Source: Campylobacter sp.
Lineage (GTDB): Bacteria; Campylobacterota; Campylobacteria; Campylobacterales; Campylobacteraceae
DNA: 10,046 nt
Assembly: GCA_017506845.1 (NCBI GenBank)
Contig: JAFVMP010000181.1
Span: 1-10,046 of the forward strand
Direction of reading: 5' to 3'
The notes beneath the pieces were generated by a model. It made no database searches and was not told the DNA's origin. It worked only from the letters and a program-made list of their open reading frames with translations. A program made the translations under genes and the position numbers. This document shows, in pieces, positions 1 to 7,812 of this stretch. Within the stretch, counting starts at the first letter, position 1; every line of letters begins with the position of its first letter.

Positions 1-386
1 ATAGTCACTTTGAGATTAGGTTAGATCAGTTATTTTGCAATTTAAATAATTATCCTTGTCAAATCCTTAACTTTACCACTAGCTATAAGGGATCAAAGCT
101 CTCTATTTTAATCATAGTAGAATACGTTTAACTGCTCTGATAATAGTCTATATACTAAAAAATTGACAAAAAACAATCAAACATAGTCTTGACTTCGCCA
201 CTCTTATTATCTACTTTATAAAGTGTGATTTAAATAAAATATTTATCCATTACTACAAATAAATAAAGATAATTTTAAATAAATTTTTACTAATTTCTAG
301 CTATTAAAATATAATAATTCCATACTTTTTAGCTAATATTTATTAAATTTGAGATAAAATATTAAGCAGATTTTTCAAGGAAAAAG
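1..386. other. AT-rich region upstream of gyrA without an intact gene
   Basis: No frame on either strand shows a convincing start, ribosome binding site and uninterrupted coding run. The minus strand between about 20 and 230 contains short protein-like stretches broken by stops, for example one ending KTMFDCF near 178-214. These could be remnants of a decayed gene or chance. The last 40 bases hold the gyrA promoter and ribosome binding site. Confidence 0.6.
353..383 (+). promoter_or_regulatory. Probable sigma-70 promoter -10 and ribosome binding site of gyrA
   Basis: GATAAAAT at 353-360 fits the extended -10 element of Campylobacter sigma-70 promoters, which usually lack a recognisable -35 box and are preceded by T-rich DNA, as seen here. 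AAGGAAA at 378-384 is a good Shine-Dalgarno sequence just before the ATG at 387. The same GATAAAAT octamer sits upstream of asd. The transcription start is inferred, not shown. Confidence 0.5.
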
Positions 387-3080
387 ATGGAAGATAATAT
401 TTTTAACTCAAATCAAGATGTAGCAACCATAGATGTAGAGGACTCGATAAAAGCTAGCTATCTAGACTATTCGATGAGCGTTATTATTGGTAGAGCTTTG
501 CCAGATGCTAGAGATGGATTAAAGCCGGTTCATAGAAGAATTTTATATGCTATGAATGACTTAGGCGTAGGCAGTCGCAGTCCATATAAAAAGTCCGCCC
601 GTATCGTCGGTGATGTAATAGGTAAATATCATCCGCACGGTGATATCGCCGTATATGACGCACTTGTTAGAATGGCACAAAGCTTTTCTATGAGAGTGCC
701 AGCTGTCGATGGACAAGGAAACTTTGGTTCTGTAGATGGTGATAATGCTGCTGCTATGCGTTATACTGAAGCTAGAATGACAGTGCTAGCTGAAGAGCTA
801 TTAAAAGATTTAGATAAAGATACTGTTGATTTTATCCCAAACTATGATGATAGCATGGTAGAACCAGATGTATTACCAGCTAGAGTGCCAAATTTACTCT
901 TAAATGGATCAAGCGGTATTGCAGTAGGTATGGCGACAAATATTCCGCCACATAGCCTTGATGAGCTTGTAGATGGGCTTTTGGTATTACTTGATGACAA
1001 GGATGCCACACTAGAAGATATAATGGCTCATATTAAAGGACCAGATTTTCCAACTGGTGGTATAATTTTTGGCAAAAAAGGAATAATGGAGGCTTACCGT
1101 ACTGGTAGAGGCAGAATTAAACTTCGAGCTAAAACACACATAGAAAAAAAGCAAAACAAAGATGTAATAGTAGTAGATGAACTACCATATCAAGTAAATA
1201 AAAGCAAACTACACTCTGATATTGCTGAGCTAGTAAAAGAGAAACAAATAGAAGGCATTAGCGAAGTTCGTGACGAAAGCGATAGAGATGGAATTCGTCT
1301 TGTTATTGAGCTTAAGCGTGATGCTATGAGTGATATTGTCTTAAATAATCTATTTAAATCAACTCAAATGGAAGTAACATTTGGGGTGATTATGCTAGCT
1401 ATAAACAATAAAGAACCAAAAATATTCTCACTAATTGAACTTTTAAGACTATTTTTAAACCATAGAAAAACAGTAATTATTAGAAGAACTATTTTTGATT
1501 TACAAAAAGCAAAAGCTAGAGCCCATATCCTTGAAGGGCTTAAAATCGCTTTAGATAATATAGATGATGTAATAGCTCTAATCAAAACAAGTGCCGATAC
1601 AGCAAACGCTAGAGATGGGTTAATGAATAAATTTGGCTTAAGCGAATTACAAAGTAATGCAATTTTAGATATGAGATTAAGCAAATTAACAGGTCTTGAG
1701 CGTGAGAAGCTAGAAGCAGAGCTAAAAGAGATCTTAGAGTTAATCGATAGATTAGATGCAATTTTAAAAAGTGAAGAGCTAATAGAAAGTATTATAAGAG
1801 ATGAACTTTTAGAGATTAAATCTAAATTTAAATGTCCAAGAATTACTGAAATTATCGATGATTATGATGATATTGACGTAGAAGACCTAATCCCTAATGA
1901 AAATATGGTAGTAACCATCACTCATAGGGGCTATATCAAGCGTGTACCAAGTAAAAGTTATGAAAAACAAAAACGCGGCGGCAAAGGCAAAGTCGCAGTA
2001 ACTACATATGATGATGATTTTATAGAGAGTTTCTTTACTTGTATGAGTCATGATACGCTGATGTTTGTAACTGATCGCGGGCAGTTATACTGGTTAAAAG
2101 TATATAAAATCCCAGAAGGCAGTCGCACCGCTAAAGGAAAAGCTGTAGTAAATTTAATCAATCTTCAACCAGATGAAAAGATTAAAGCAATTATTCCGAC
2201 TACTGATTTTTCTAAAAATAAATCTTTAGCATTCTTTACTAAAAATGGTCTTGTAAAAAGAACAAATTTAAGCGAATATCAAAACATCAGAAGTATCGGT
2301 GTTAAAGCTATAAATTTAGATGAAAACGATGAATTAGTAACAGTAGTTATAGCCACAAGTGATTATGATGAAAAAGTAGCAGATGACCCAGATATAATAG
2401 TAGAAAATGAGCTTGAAGAGAGTGGATTTGATGCACTTGAAGAGGTTATTGATAGCGAAATAGAAGCAATATCCGAACTTGAAGAGAGTCAAATAGAACA
2501 TATTCTTGAAAGTATTGATGAACTTCCAGAATCTAGTGATGAAAAGATGCTGTTTGTCGTAACTAAAAAAGGTATGTGTATTAAATTTCCACTAAGCAAA
2601 GTTAGACAAATTGGCCGTGTAGCCCGAGGAGTAACTGCTATTAGATTTAAAGAAGAAGGCGATGAAGTAGTAGGCGCTGTCGTTATAGAGAACGATACGC
2701 AAGAAATTTTAAGCGTTAGCCAAAAAGGTATAGGCAAACGCACAACTGCTGATGAGTATAGACTTCAAAGCCGTGGCGGTAAGGGTGTTATTTGTATGAA
2801 ACTAACATCAAAAACCAAAGACCTAGTCGGTGTAGTTATGGTGGATGAAAGCATGGATTTAATGGCTCTTACAAGCAGCGGTAAGATGATTAGAGTAGAT
2901 ATGCAAACTATTAGAAAAGCTGGTCGCAACACAAGCGGCGTAATCGTTGTAAATGTCGGTAGCGATGAAGTTGTCAGCATTGCAAGATGCCCTAAAGAAG
3001 AGAGCGATGATCAAGATATGGATATCATCGATGATGATTTTATAGCTGAACAAATGGCTAAAATTGAAGAAGTGGAATAA
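387..3080 (+). CDS. gyrA: DNA gyrase subunit A
   Basis: Breakage-reunion subunit of DNA gyrase, the type II topoisomerase that introduces negative supercoils as an A2B2 complex with GyrB. The N-terminal winged-helix/tower domain spans roughly residues 30-500. Its motifs are [15 protein letters not shown] near 37-51, [11 protein letters not shown] near 69-79, and the catalytic tyrosine Y126 in AMRYTEAR after arginine 125. The C-terminal beta-pinwheel starts with the GyrA box QKRGGKG at 528-534, the DNA-wrapping motif that separates gyrase from topoisomerase IV. A second box-like motif, QSRGGKG, lies at 794-800. The quinolone-resistance-determining region reads [10 protein letters not shown], with Ile87 where C. 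jejuni has Thr86 and E. coli Ser83. Asp91, equivalent to C. jejuni Asp90, is unchanged. An acidic insert of about 62 residues (659-720) interrupts the pinwheel. The 897-aa length is somewhat above C. jejuni GyrA (about 863 aa). The start is supported by AAGGAAA just upstream. Confidence 0.98.
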   Translation: MEDNIFNSNQDVATIDVEDSIKASYLDYSMSVIIGRALPDARDGLKPVHRRILYAMNDLGVGSRSPYKKSARIVGDVIGKYHPHGDIAVYDALVRMAQSFSMRVPAVDGQGNFGSVDGDNAAAMRYTEARMTVLAEELLKDLDKDTVDFIPNYDDSMVEPDVLPARVPNLLLNGSSGIAVGMATNIPPHSLDELVDGLLVLLDDKDATLEDIMAHIKGPDFPTGGIIFGKKGIMEAYRTGRGRIKLRAKTHIEKKQNKDVIVVDELPYQVNKSKLHSDIAELVKEKQIEGISEVRDESDRDGIRLVIELKRDAMSDIVLNNLFKSTQMEVTFGVIMLAINNKEPKIFSLIELLRLFLNHRKTVIIRRTIFDLQKAKARAHILEGLKIALDNIDDVIALIKTSADTANARDGLMNKFGLSELQSNAILDMRLSKLTGLEREKLEAELKEILELIDRLDAILKSEELIESIIRDELLEIKSKFKCPRITEIIDDYDDIDVEDLIPNENMVVTITHRGYIKRVPSKSYEKQKRGGKGKVAVTTYDDDFIESFFTCMSHDTLMFVTDRGQLYWLKVYKIPEGSRTAKGKAVVNLINLQPDEKIKAIIPTTDFSKNKSLAFFTKNGLVKRTNLSEYQNIRSIGVKAINLDENDELVTVVIATSDYDEKVADDPDIIVENELEESGFDALEEVIDSEIEAISELEESQIEHILESIDELPESSDEKMLFVVTKKGMCIKFPLSKVRQIGRVARGVTAIRFKEEGDEVVGAVVIENDTQEILSVSQKGIGKRTTADEYRLQSRGGKGVICMKLTSKTKDLVGVVMVDESMDLMALTSSGKMIRVDMQTIRKAGRNTSGVIVVNVGSDEVVSIARCPKEESDDQDMDIIDDDFIAEQMAKIEEVE

Positions 3081-3093
3081 TATTTGCTTTATA

Positions 3094-3117
3094 AAATTTA
3101 AATTCAAATTTAAAAGG
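3094..3117 (+). promoter_or_regulatory. A/T alternating intergenic motif and flgP ribosome binding site
   Basis: The 46-nt gyrA-flgP gap holds an alternating run of A and T triplets, AAATTTAAATTCAAATTT, at 3094-3111. AAAAGG at 3112-3117 lies 9 nt before the flgP ATG at 3127 and is the likely Shine-Dalgarno. A closer AAGG at 3122-3125 is too near the start to work well. I see no terminator in the gap, so read-through from gyrA is plausible. Confidence 0.4.
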
Positions 3118-3126
3118 TTGTAAGGT

Positions 3127-3615
3127 ATGAAAAGAGTTTTATACACACTGGTTGCAGGTTTAGCATTAGCAGGTTGTGCAAATGCATCTGGTTCTAATCA
3201 ACAACCAGCCGAGGTAATTGTCCAAAAAGTCGATAAAGAGGATATTAGAGAGATCATTCAAAATGAAAAAATGATCCCAGCTATGAATGCTGATAATGAG
3301 GTAGCATTTAGCGCTATTGGCGAGGGAATTCCGCCGCTTGATACTGTGAGTCCGGCTCAGGCTCGTGCATTAGCTAAACGTTCAGCAATTACAGATGGTC
3401 ATAGACAGCTAGCAGCTAAACTTTATGGTGTTAAAATTAATGCTAAAGATACAGTAAAAGATGCAATGTTGCAAAGTTCAATTATTGAAGGCAGAGTTTT
3501 AGGCCTTATCAAAAATGCTTCAGTAATCAACCAAGACTTTAAAGATGGTCTATATAGAGTTGAAATGGAGCTAAAAATAGATAGAGAAAAGTGGCTAGAA
3601 CTTTTTGCTTATTAA
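3127..3615 (+). CDS. flgP: LPP20-family lipoprotein, flagellar basal-disk protein FlgP
   Basis: Predicted outer-membrane lipoprotein of 162 aa. The N-terminus has a charged MKR, a hydrophobic stretch and a lipobox LALAGC, giving lipidated Cys17 after signal peptidase II cleavage. The mature part has a linker to about residue 55, then an LPP20-type domain at about 60-158 with a helical segment rich in Ala and Arg (SPAQARALAKRSA) and a C-terminal strand region ending in a Trp-Leu-Glu-Leu helix. In C. jejuni the gene directly after gyrA and two before flgR is flgP, whose product builds the large basal disk around the flagellar motor and is needed for motility. Size, lipobox, domain and synteny all agree. 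The gene overlaps the next by 25 nt, which suggests translational coupling. Another LPP20 lipoprotein with a non-flagellar role is possible but less likely in this position. Confidence 0.85.
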   Translation: MKRVLYTLVAGLALAGCANASGSNQQPAEVIVQKVDKEDIREIIQNEKMIPAMNADNEVAFSAIGEGIPPLDTVSPAQARALAKRSAITDGHRQLAAKLYGVKINAKDTVKDAMLQSSIIEGRVLGLIKNASVINQDFKDGLYRVEMELKIDREKWLELFAY

Positions 3616-3983
3616 TATTTGCGCTAAATAGCCTATTTGGCGGTGATGAGTTTATCTTTTGGGCTAGATTAATTACCGTCAATGGGATACTTAGTAGCGA
3701 TGAGATCACTATATCTAGATCGATGGTTAAAGGATATAAGAATAGTCAAATTATATGCTCTATCCCAATCTCAAAACCGGCAAATTTAACTGCTTATGAG
3801 TATTTAAATTTACACAAAAATGAACTATTTGACTGCTTTGTTTCAGAAGAAGTAAGAATTCTAGATAACTCAACTACATATCCAAACTCAGCTCTTTTTA
3901 CCACAGAATTAATTATCACTCCTATCCGCTTTATAGTGGAATTTAAGCCCCAAGGTGCTACAATACACAAAATCATAAGGTAA
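3591..3983 (+). CDS. flgQ: Small exported protein in the FlgQ position
   Basis: The 130-aa product starts at GTG 3591, inside the 3' end of flgP. An in-frame stop at 3582-3584 rules out an earlier start, and the next possible starts would remove the hydrophobic leader. The leader (about residues 2-17, FCLLIFALNSLFGG) looks like a short Sec signal peptide, with cleavage possible near Gly17/Gly18. The mature protein is of mixed polarity. Cys56 and Cys82 could form a periplasmic disulfide. I recognise no domain. In C. jejuni the gene between flgP and flgR is flgQ, required for motility and for FlgP stability or localisation, so the symbol rests on gene order and the flgP overlap rather than on sequence recognition. 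The weak ribosome binding region and 25-nt overlap imply coupling to flgP translation. It ends 3 nt before flgR, with the flgR ribosome binding site across its last codons. Confidence 0.7.
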   Translation: MARTFCLLIFALNSLFGGDEFIFWARLITVNGILSSDEITISRSMVKGYKNSQIICSIPISKPANLTAYEYLNLHKNELFDCFVSEEVRILDNSTTYPNSALFTTELIITPIRFIVEFKPQGATIHKIIR

Positions 3984-3986
3984 ATC

Positions 3987-5135
3987 ATGAATGTTGTAAT
4001 CGTAGAAGATGATATAAATATGCGTAAATCACTTGAAATTGCTCTAGGTGATTATGAAGAATTTAGTGTAAAATCTTATAAAAGTGCTACTGAAGCACTT
4101 AAAAAATTAAGTAATGATACTGATGTCATAGTAACTGATATAAATATGCCTGGAATGGATGGACTAGAGTTTATAAAAGAACTTGGTGGCAAGTATGATG
4201 TGATTATAATGACTGGAAATGCTACATTAAATAGGGCTATTGAGAGTGTTCGCCTTGGGGTGAAGGATTTTTTAACTAAGCCATTTGATATTGATACTTT
4301 AGCTACGGCGATTAAACGAACTAGCGCGATAACTCAAAAAACTAAAGCTAAAAAATCAGATACTACCACAGAGATAAAAAGTAGTAATTTTTTAGCTGCT
4401 TCTGCAAATTTAGACAAAACTCTAAATATTGCCAAAAAGGCAGCCCAAACCGATGTAAGTGTGATGATAATGGGAGAAAGCGGTGTAGGTAAAGAGCTTT
4501 TTAGCAGATATATTCATGAAAACTCAAAGCGAAAAGATTCAGCATTAATGGCTATTAATATGGCTGCAATACCTGAAAATTTGCTTGAAAGTGAGCTATA
4601 TGGATATGAAAAGGGTGCTTTTACCGATGCTACAGCAACTAAAAAAGGGCTTTTTGAACTAGCAAATGGCGGAACTCTATTTTTAGATGAGATTGGAGAG
4701 ATGCCACTAAATTTACAACCTAAGCTTTTGCGTGCGATTCAAGAGCGTGAGATCGTGCGTGTAGGAGCTAGCAAACCAATTAAAATAGATGTAAGAATCG
4801 TAAGCGCAACCAATGCGAATTTAGAACAAAAAGTTGCAAATGGTGAGTTTAGAGAGGATCTATTTTATCGTTTAAATACTGTTCCGCTTAAAATCCCACC
4901 ACTTAGAGAACGCAAAGATGAGATTGTAGATATCGCAAATGCTACACTAAAGCGAGTTTGTGTTGAGTATGAATTAGGTAAAAAAGAGTTTAGTCAAGAG
5001 GCTATTGATGAGCTTTTAAGTTATGATTATCCAGGTAATATTAGAGAGCTTATTAGTATTGTTGAGCGTGCTGCTATACTAAGTGAAGGTAGCAGTATTA
5101 GTAAAGAGGATCTATTTATCTACGCTAAAAAGTAA
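3987..5135 (+). CDS. flgR: NtrC-family sigma-54 activator FlgR, lacking a DNA-binding domain
   Basis: Response regulator that, with the kinase FlgS, activates sigma-54-dependent rod, hook and basal-body genes in Campylobacter and Helicobacter. The receiver domain (1-115) has the acidic pocket Glu7/Asp8/Asp9, phospho-acceptor Asp51, Thr77 and Lys98. After a linker the AAA+ domain (about 135-370) shows Walker A GESGVGKE (163-170), the sigma-54 contact loop as GAFTDA (210-215) instead of the usual GAFTGA, Walker [11 protein letters not shown] (228-237), the arginine-finger region [10 protein letters not shown] (288-297) and the sensor II motif NIREL (351-355). The protein ends at 382, directly after the AAA+ lid, with no Fis-type helix-turn-helix. 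Only 75 nt separate it from asd, so no detached domain remains. This matches the short FlgR of Helicobacter rather than the longer C. jejuni protein. AAGG at 3977-3980 is 6 nt from the ATG. Confidence 0.93.
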   Translation: MNVVIVEDDINMRKSLEIALGDYEEFSVKSYKSATEALKKLSNDTDVIVTDINMPGMDGLEFIKELGGKYDVIIMTGNATLNRAIESVRLGVKDFLTKPFDIDTLATAIKRTSAITQKTKAKKSDTTTEIKSSNFLAASANLDKTLNIAKKAAQTDVSVMIMGESGVGKELFSRYIHENSKRKDSALMAINMAAIPENLLESELYGYEKGAFTDATATKKGLFELANGGTLFLDEIGEMPLNLQPKLLRAIQEREIVRVGASKPIKIDVRIVSATNANLEQKVANGEFREDLFYRLNTVPLKIPPLRERKDEIVDIANATLKRVCVEYELGKKEFSQEAIDELLSYDYPGNIRELISIVERAAILSEGSSISKEDLFIYAKK

Positions 5136-5138
5136 TTT

Positions 5139-5150
5139 AAATTCGAATTT
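5139..5150. repeat. 12-bp perfect palindrome in the flgR-asd gap
   Basis: AAATTCGAATTT is a perfect 12-bp palindrome 3 nt after the flgR stop codon. It resembles the A/T-triplet motif between gyrA and flgP. The stem is too short and AT-rich, and lacks a following T-run, to be a convincing terminator. It could be a protein-binding site or simply a product of base composition. Confidence 0.45.
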
Positions 5151-5204
5151 GACTTATATTAAGCTAAATTTAGATAAAATAGCGACCTAAATTTAAATCT
5201 AAGG
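5149..5204 (+). promoter_or_regulatory. Probable promoter and ribosome binding site of asd
   Basis: GATAAAAT at 5173-5180 is the same -10-like octamer found before gyrA. TTGACT at 5149-5154 could be a -35 box, although the 18-20 nt spacing is slightly long. AAGG at 5201-5204 lies 6 nt before the asd ATG at 5211. This is the likely start of an asd-yqhA-hemE-radical SAM transcript. Confidence 0.5.
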
Positions 5205-5210
5205 CGTAGT

Positions 5211-6245
5211 ATGAGAAAGTATAGTATAGCAGTAGTTGGAGCTACTGGAGCTGTAGGCGAAGAGATTTTTCGTGTTTTAGAAGAGATGGATTTTCCAGTT
5301 GGCGATGTGTTGCCGCTTGCAAGTGCAAAGAGTGTTGGGAAAGAGATTGAATTCAAAGGCAAAAATTATCCAATTGTAGAGCTTACTGATACTGTATTTG
5401 ATGAGCATGAAGTAGATATTGCATTTTTTAGTGCTGGTGGTAGCATATCGGCTCATTTTGCACCATTTGCAGCAGCAAGCGGAGCAATAGTTATAGATAA
5501 TACTAGCCATTTTAGAATGGATCCAGAAGTGCCATTAGTAGTGCCTGAGTGCAATCCAGGAGACATTGCTCAATGGCAAAATAAAGGCATAATAGCAAAT
5601 CCAAACTGCTCTACAATCCAAATGGTACAAGTGTTAAAACCTCTTGATGATGCTTTTGGTATCCAAAGAGTAGATGTAAGCACATATCAAGCTACAAGTG
5701 GTGCTGGTAAAAAAGGAATGGAAGAGTTGGTTATGCAGATGCAAAAATTCTTTGAATTTAAGCTTGATGAGTGTGAGCCAAGTGCATTTAAACACCAAAT
5801 AGCACTAAATGTGATTCCACATATTGATGTGTTCTTAGATAATGATTACACAAAAGAAGAGATGAAAATGGTTAAAGAGACCCAAAAAATCCTTCACAAA
5901 GATATACAAGTGAGTGCAACTTGTGTGCGTGTGCCAGTTCTTAGAAGTCATAGCGAGAGCATAACTATTAAATTTAAAACTCCAATTGATGCACAAAAAG
6001 CAACTCAAATTCTAAAAAATGCTCCAAGCGTTGTAGTTCAAGATAGTCCAAAAGATAATCTTTATCCAATGCCAATTCACGCAAGTGATACAAATGAGAC
6101 ATATGTAGGCAGAATCAGAAGAGATAATTATGATGATAGCATACTACATTTATGGTGTGTGGCTGATCAGATTAGAGTTGGTGCAGCGACAAATGCGGTT
6201 AGAATCGCACAAAAATGGATAGAGATGCAAGAGCAGAATGGATAA
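5211..6245 (+). CDS. asd: Aspartate-semialdehyde dehydrogenase
   Basis: Cytoplasmic enzyme that reduces beta-aspartyl phosphate to aspartate semialdehyde with NADPH. This is the branch-point step to lysine/diaminopimelate (for peptidoglycan), threonine and methionine. The N-terminal dinucleotide-binding motif GATGAVGE spans 10-17. The catalytic cysteine is Cys133 in ANPNCSTIQ. Gln160 in STYQATSGAG lines the active site. The probable acid-base histidine is His247 in VLRSHSES. At 344 aa it is full length for the family, and nothing is missing. It starts with ATG after AAGG and ends 8 nt inside the next gene, so the downstream membrane protein is probably translationally coupled. In C. jejuni asd also follows flgR, which supports the syntenic reading. 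It should be essential in most media because of its cell-wall role. Confidence 0.97.
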   Translation: MRKYSIAVVGATGAVGEEIFRVLEEMDFPVGDVLPLASAKSVGKEIEFKGKNYPIVELTDTVFDEHEVDIAFFSAGGSISAHFAPFAAASGAIVIDNTSHFRMDPEVPLVVPECNPGDIAQWQNKGIIANPNCSTIQMVQVLKPLDDAFGIQRVDVSTYQATSGAGKKGMEELVMQMQKFFEFKLDECEPSAFKHQIALNVIPHIDVFLDNDYTKEEMKMVKETQKILHKDIQVSATCVRVPVLRSHSESITIKFKTPIDAQKATQILKNAPSVVVQDSPKDNLYPMPIHASDTNETYVGRIRRDNYDDSILHLWCVADQIRVGAATNAVRIAQKWIEMQEQNG

Positions 6246-6765
6246 TATTAAAAACAAGATAGAAAAGATATTTGAAGGGCTTTTGTGGAAGTCTAGAATG
6301 GTAACCTTGCTTCCAGTGATCTTTGGATTACTAGGAGCTTTTGTGATGTTTATTGTTGCTAGTTATGATATTGTTAAGGTAATAGTTTATGCATGGAATT
6401 ACCTAATTCTAGGCGACCATAGTGTAGATCTGCATAGCGATGGCGTAGCTCTTATTATTGGGGCTATAGATCTGTATTTGATGGCATTAGTATTTTTTAT
6501 CTTTAGTTTTGGAATTTATGAGCTTTTTATTAGTGAGATTGATACAATTAAGAGTTCTAGACAGGCTAGAGTGCTTGAAGTGCATAGTTTAGACCAGCTA
6601 AAAGATAAGATAGGTAAAGTCATTGTGATGGTTTTAGTGGTTAATTTCTTTCAGCGTGTTTTGCATGCTAAATTTACTACACCTCTTGAGATGGTCTATC
6701 TAGCGTTATCTATTTTAGCTCTTTGTTTGGGCTTATACTTTTTGCATAAGAGTTCACATCATTAG
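6238..6765 (+). CDS. YqhA/UPF0114-family membrane protein
   Basis: Inner-membrane protein of 175 aa with four hydrophobic segments, at about residues 22-42, 68-97, 126-142 and 151-169. Family-like features are the FGIYELFISEID stretch at the end of the second segment (91-102) and the LDQLKDKIGKV stretch (118-128) leading into the third, both of which I associate with UPF0114 (YqhA) proteins. The biochemical function of the family is not established. The ATG at 6238 lies within the last codons of asd (8-nt overlap). AAGAG at 6229-6233 may be its ribosome binding site. It ends 15 nt before hemE, so it is probably co-transcribed with asd and hemE, but nothing in the sequence ties it to either pathway. 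The short His-His C-terminus looks unremarkable. Confidence 0.82.
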   Translation: MDNIKNKIEKIFEGLLWKSRMVTLLPVIFGLLGAFVMFIVASYDIVKVIVYAWNYLILGDHSVDLHSDGVALIIGAIDLYLMALVFFIFSFGIYELFISEIDTIKSSRQARVLEVHSLDQLKDKIGKVIVMVLVVNFFQRVLHAKFTTPLEMVYLALSILALCLGLYFLHKSSHH

Positions 6766-6780
6766 GATTAAAGGATATTT

Positions 6781-7812
6781 ATGATTTTTATAGATGCATG
6801 TTTAGGCAAAAAAACTCCTTATACTCCAGTTTGGATGATGCGTCAAGCTGGTAGATATCTGCCTGAGTATATGAGAGTTAGAGCTGAGGCTGGGGATTTT
6901 TTATCACTTTGTAAGGATTATGAAAAAGCTAGCGAGGTTACACTTCAACCAGTTGATATTTTAGGCGTAGATGCAGCAATTTTATTTAGCGATATATTAG
7001 TAGTACCTATGGAGATGGGTATGGATCTTAAATTTGTAAAAGGCGAAGGCCCTGTATTTCCTAAGCCAATTGCTACAATGGAGGACTTAGATAGACTAAG
7101 TAGCGATAAAGCAGTTAAAAATCTAAGCTATGTCTATGATACAATTAAATTAACTAGAGATAAGCTAGCTAAAGATAAAGCCTTAATAGGATTTTGTGGT
7201 GCTCCATGGACGATTGCTACATATATGATAGAAGGAGGCAGTACAAAAACATATAATATCTGTAAAAAGATGGTATATGATAATCCTCAATTCCTTCATG
7301 CTATTCTTCGTAAGGTAACAAATGCTCTTAAATTATATCTAGCTGAGCAGATAAAATCTGGAGTAAATGCTGTTCAGATTTTTGATAGTTGGGCTGGAGC
7401 ATTAGAAAAAAGTGCTTATATGGAATTTGGATTTAGCTATATTAATGAGATTGTTGATTATCTAAAAGCAAATTTCCCAGATACTCCTATAATAGTATTT
7501 CCTAAAGGAATTAGCGGATTTTTAGATGATATTAGTGGTAATTTTGATGTATTTGGTGTGGATTGGAGCACCCCGCTTGCTAATGCTAAAAAATCTTTAG
7601 GTGCTAAATATATTTTACAAGGCAATATGGAGCCTACAAGATTGTATAACAAAGATGCGATTGATGAAGGTGTAGATGAAATTCTATCTATAATGGGCGG
7701 CAAAAGACATATATTTAATCTTGGTCATGGTATTTTACCAGATATTCCAGTTGAACACGCTAAATATTTTATCAAATCTGTCCAAGAAAAATCTGCAAAA
7801 TATGCAAAATAA
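6781..7812 (+). CDS. hemE: Uroporphyrinogen decarboxylase
   Basis: Cytoplasmic heme-biosynthesis enzyme that removes four acetate carboxyl groups from uroporphyrinogen III to give coproporphyrinogen III, without a cofactor. The first family signature, [15 protein letters not shown], spans 16-30 and includes substrate-binding Arg21 and Arg25. The key aspartate is Asp71 in FSDILVVP. The second signature, [17 protein letters not shown], spans 137-153 and includes Tyr148. Ser203 in FDSWAG and His316 in NLGHGILP complete the pocket. The 343-aa length is typical. AAAGGA at 6770-6775 lies 5 nt before the ATG. The stop codon overlaps the start of the radical SAM gene (TAATG). That coupling invites the idea of a shared pathway, but the downstream protein is not one of the known radical SAM heme enzymes such as HemN. 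Confidence 0.97.
   Translation: MIFIDACLGKKTPYTPVWMMRQAGRYLPEYMRVRAEAGDFLSLCKDYEKASEVTLQPVDILGVDAAILFSDILVVPMEMGMDLKFVKGEGPVFPKPIATMEDLDRLSSDKAVKNLSYVYDTIKLTRDKLAKDKALIGFCGAPWTIATYMIEGGSTKTYNICKKMVYDNPQFLHAILRKVTNALKLYLAEQIKSGVNAVQIFDSWAGALEKSAYMEFGFSYINEIVDYLKANFPDTPIIVFPKGISGFLDDISGNFDVFGVDWSTPLANAKKSLGAKYILQGNMEPTRLYNKDAIDEGVDEILSIMGGKRHIFNLGHGILPDIPVEHAKYFIKSVQEKSAKYAK

Noticed and set aside
1364..1684. Open minus-strand frame opposite gyrA, and similar ones at 2489-2743, 2765-2980 and 2859-3146
   Set aside because: They lie antisense to well-conserved gyrA coding sequence, have no ribosome binding sites or recognisable domains, and their composition follows from the complementary strand of AT-rich coding DNA.
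4101..4393. Runs of six A or T in flgR (for example 4268-4273 and 4388-4393) as phase-variation tracts
   Set aside because: flgR phase variation by homopolymer tracts is known in C. jejuni, but tracts of six are common in this AT-rich genome and too short to call hypermutable. The frame is intact.
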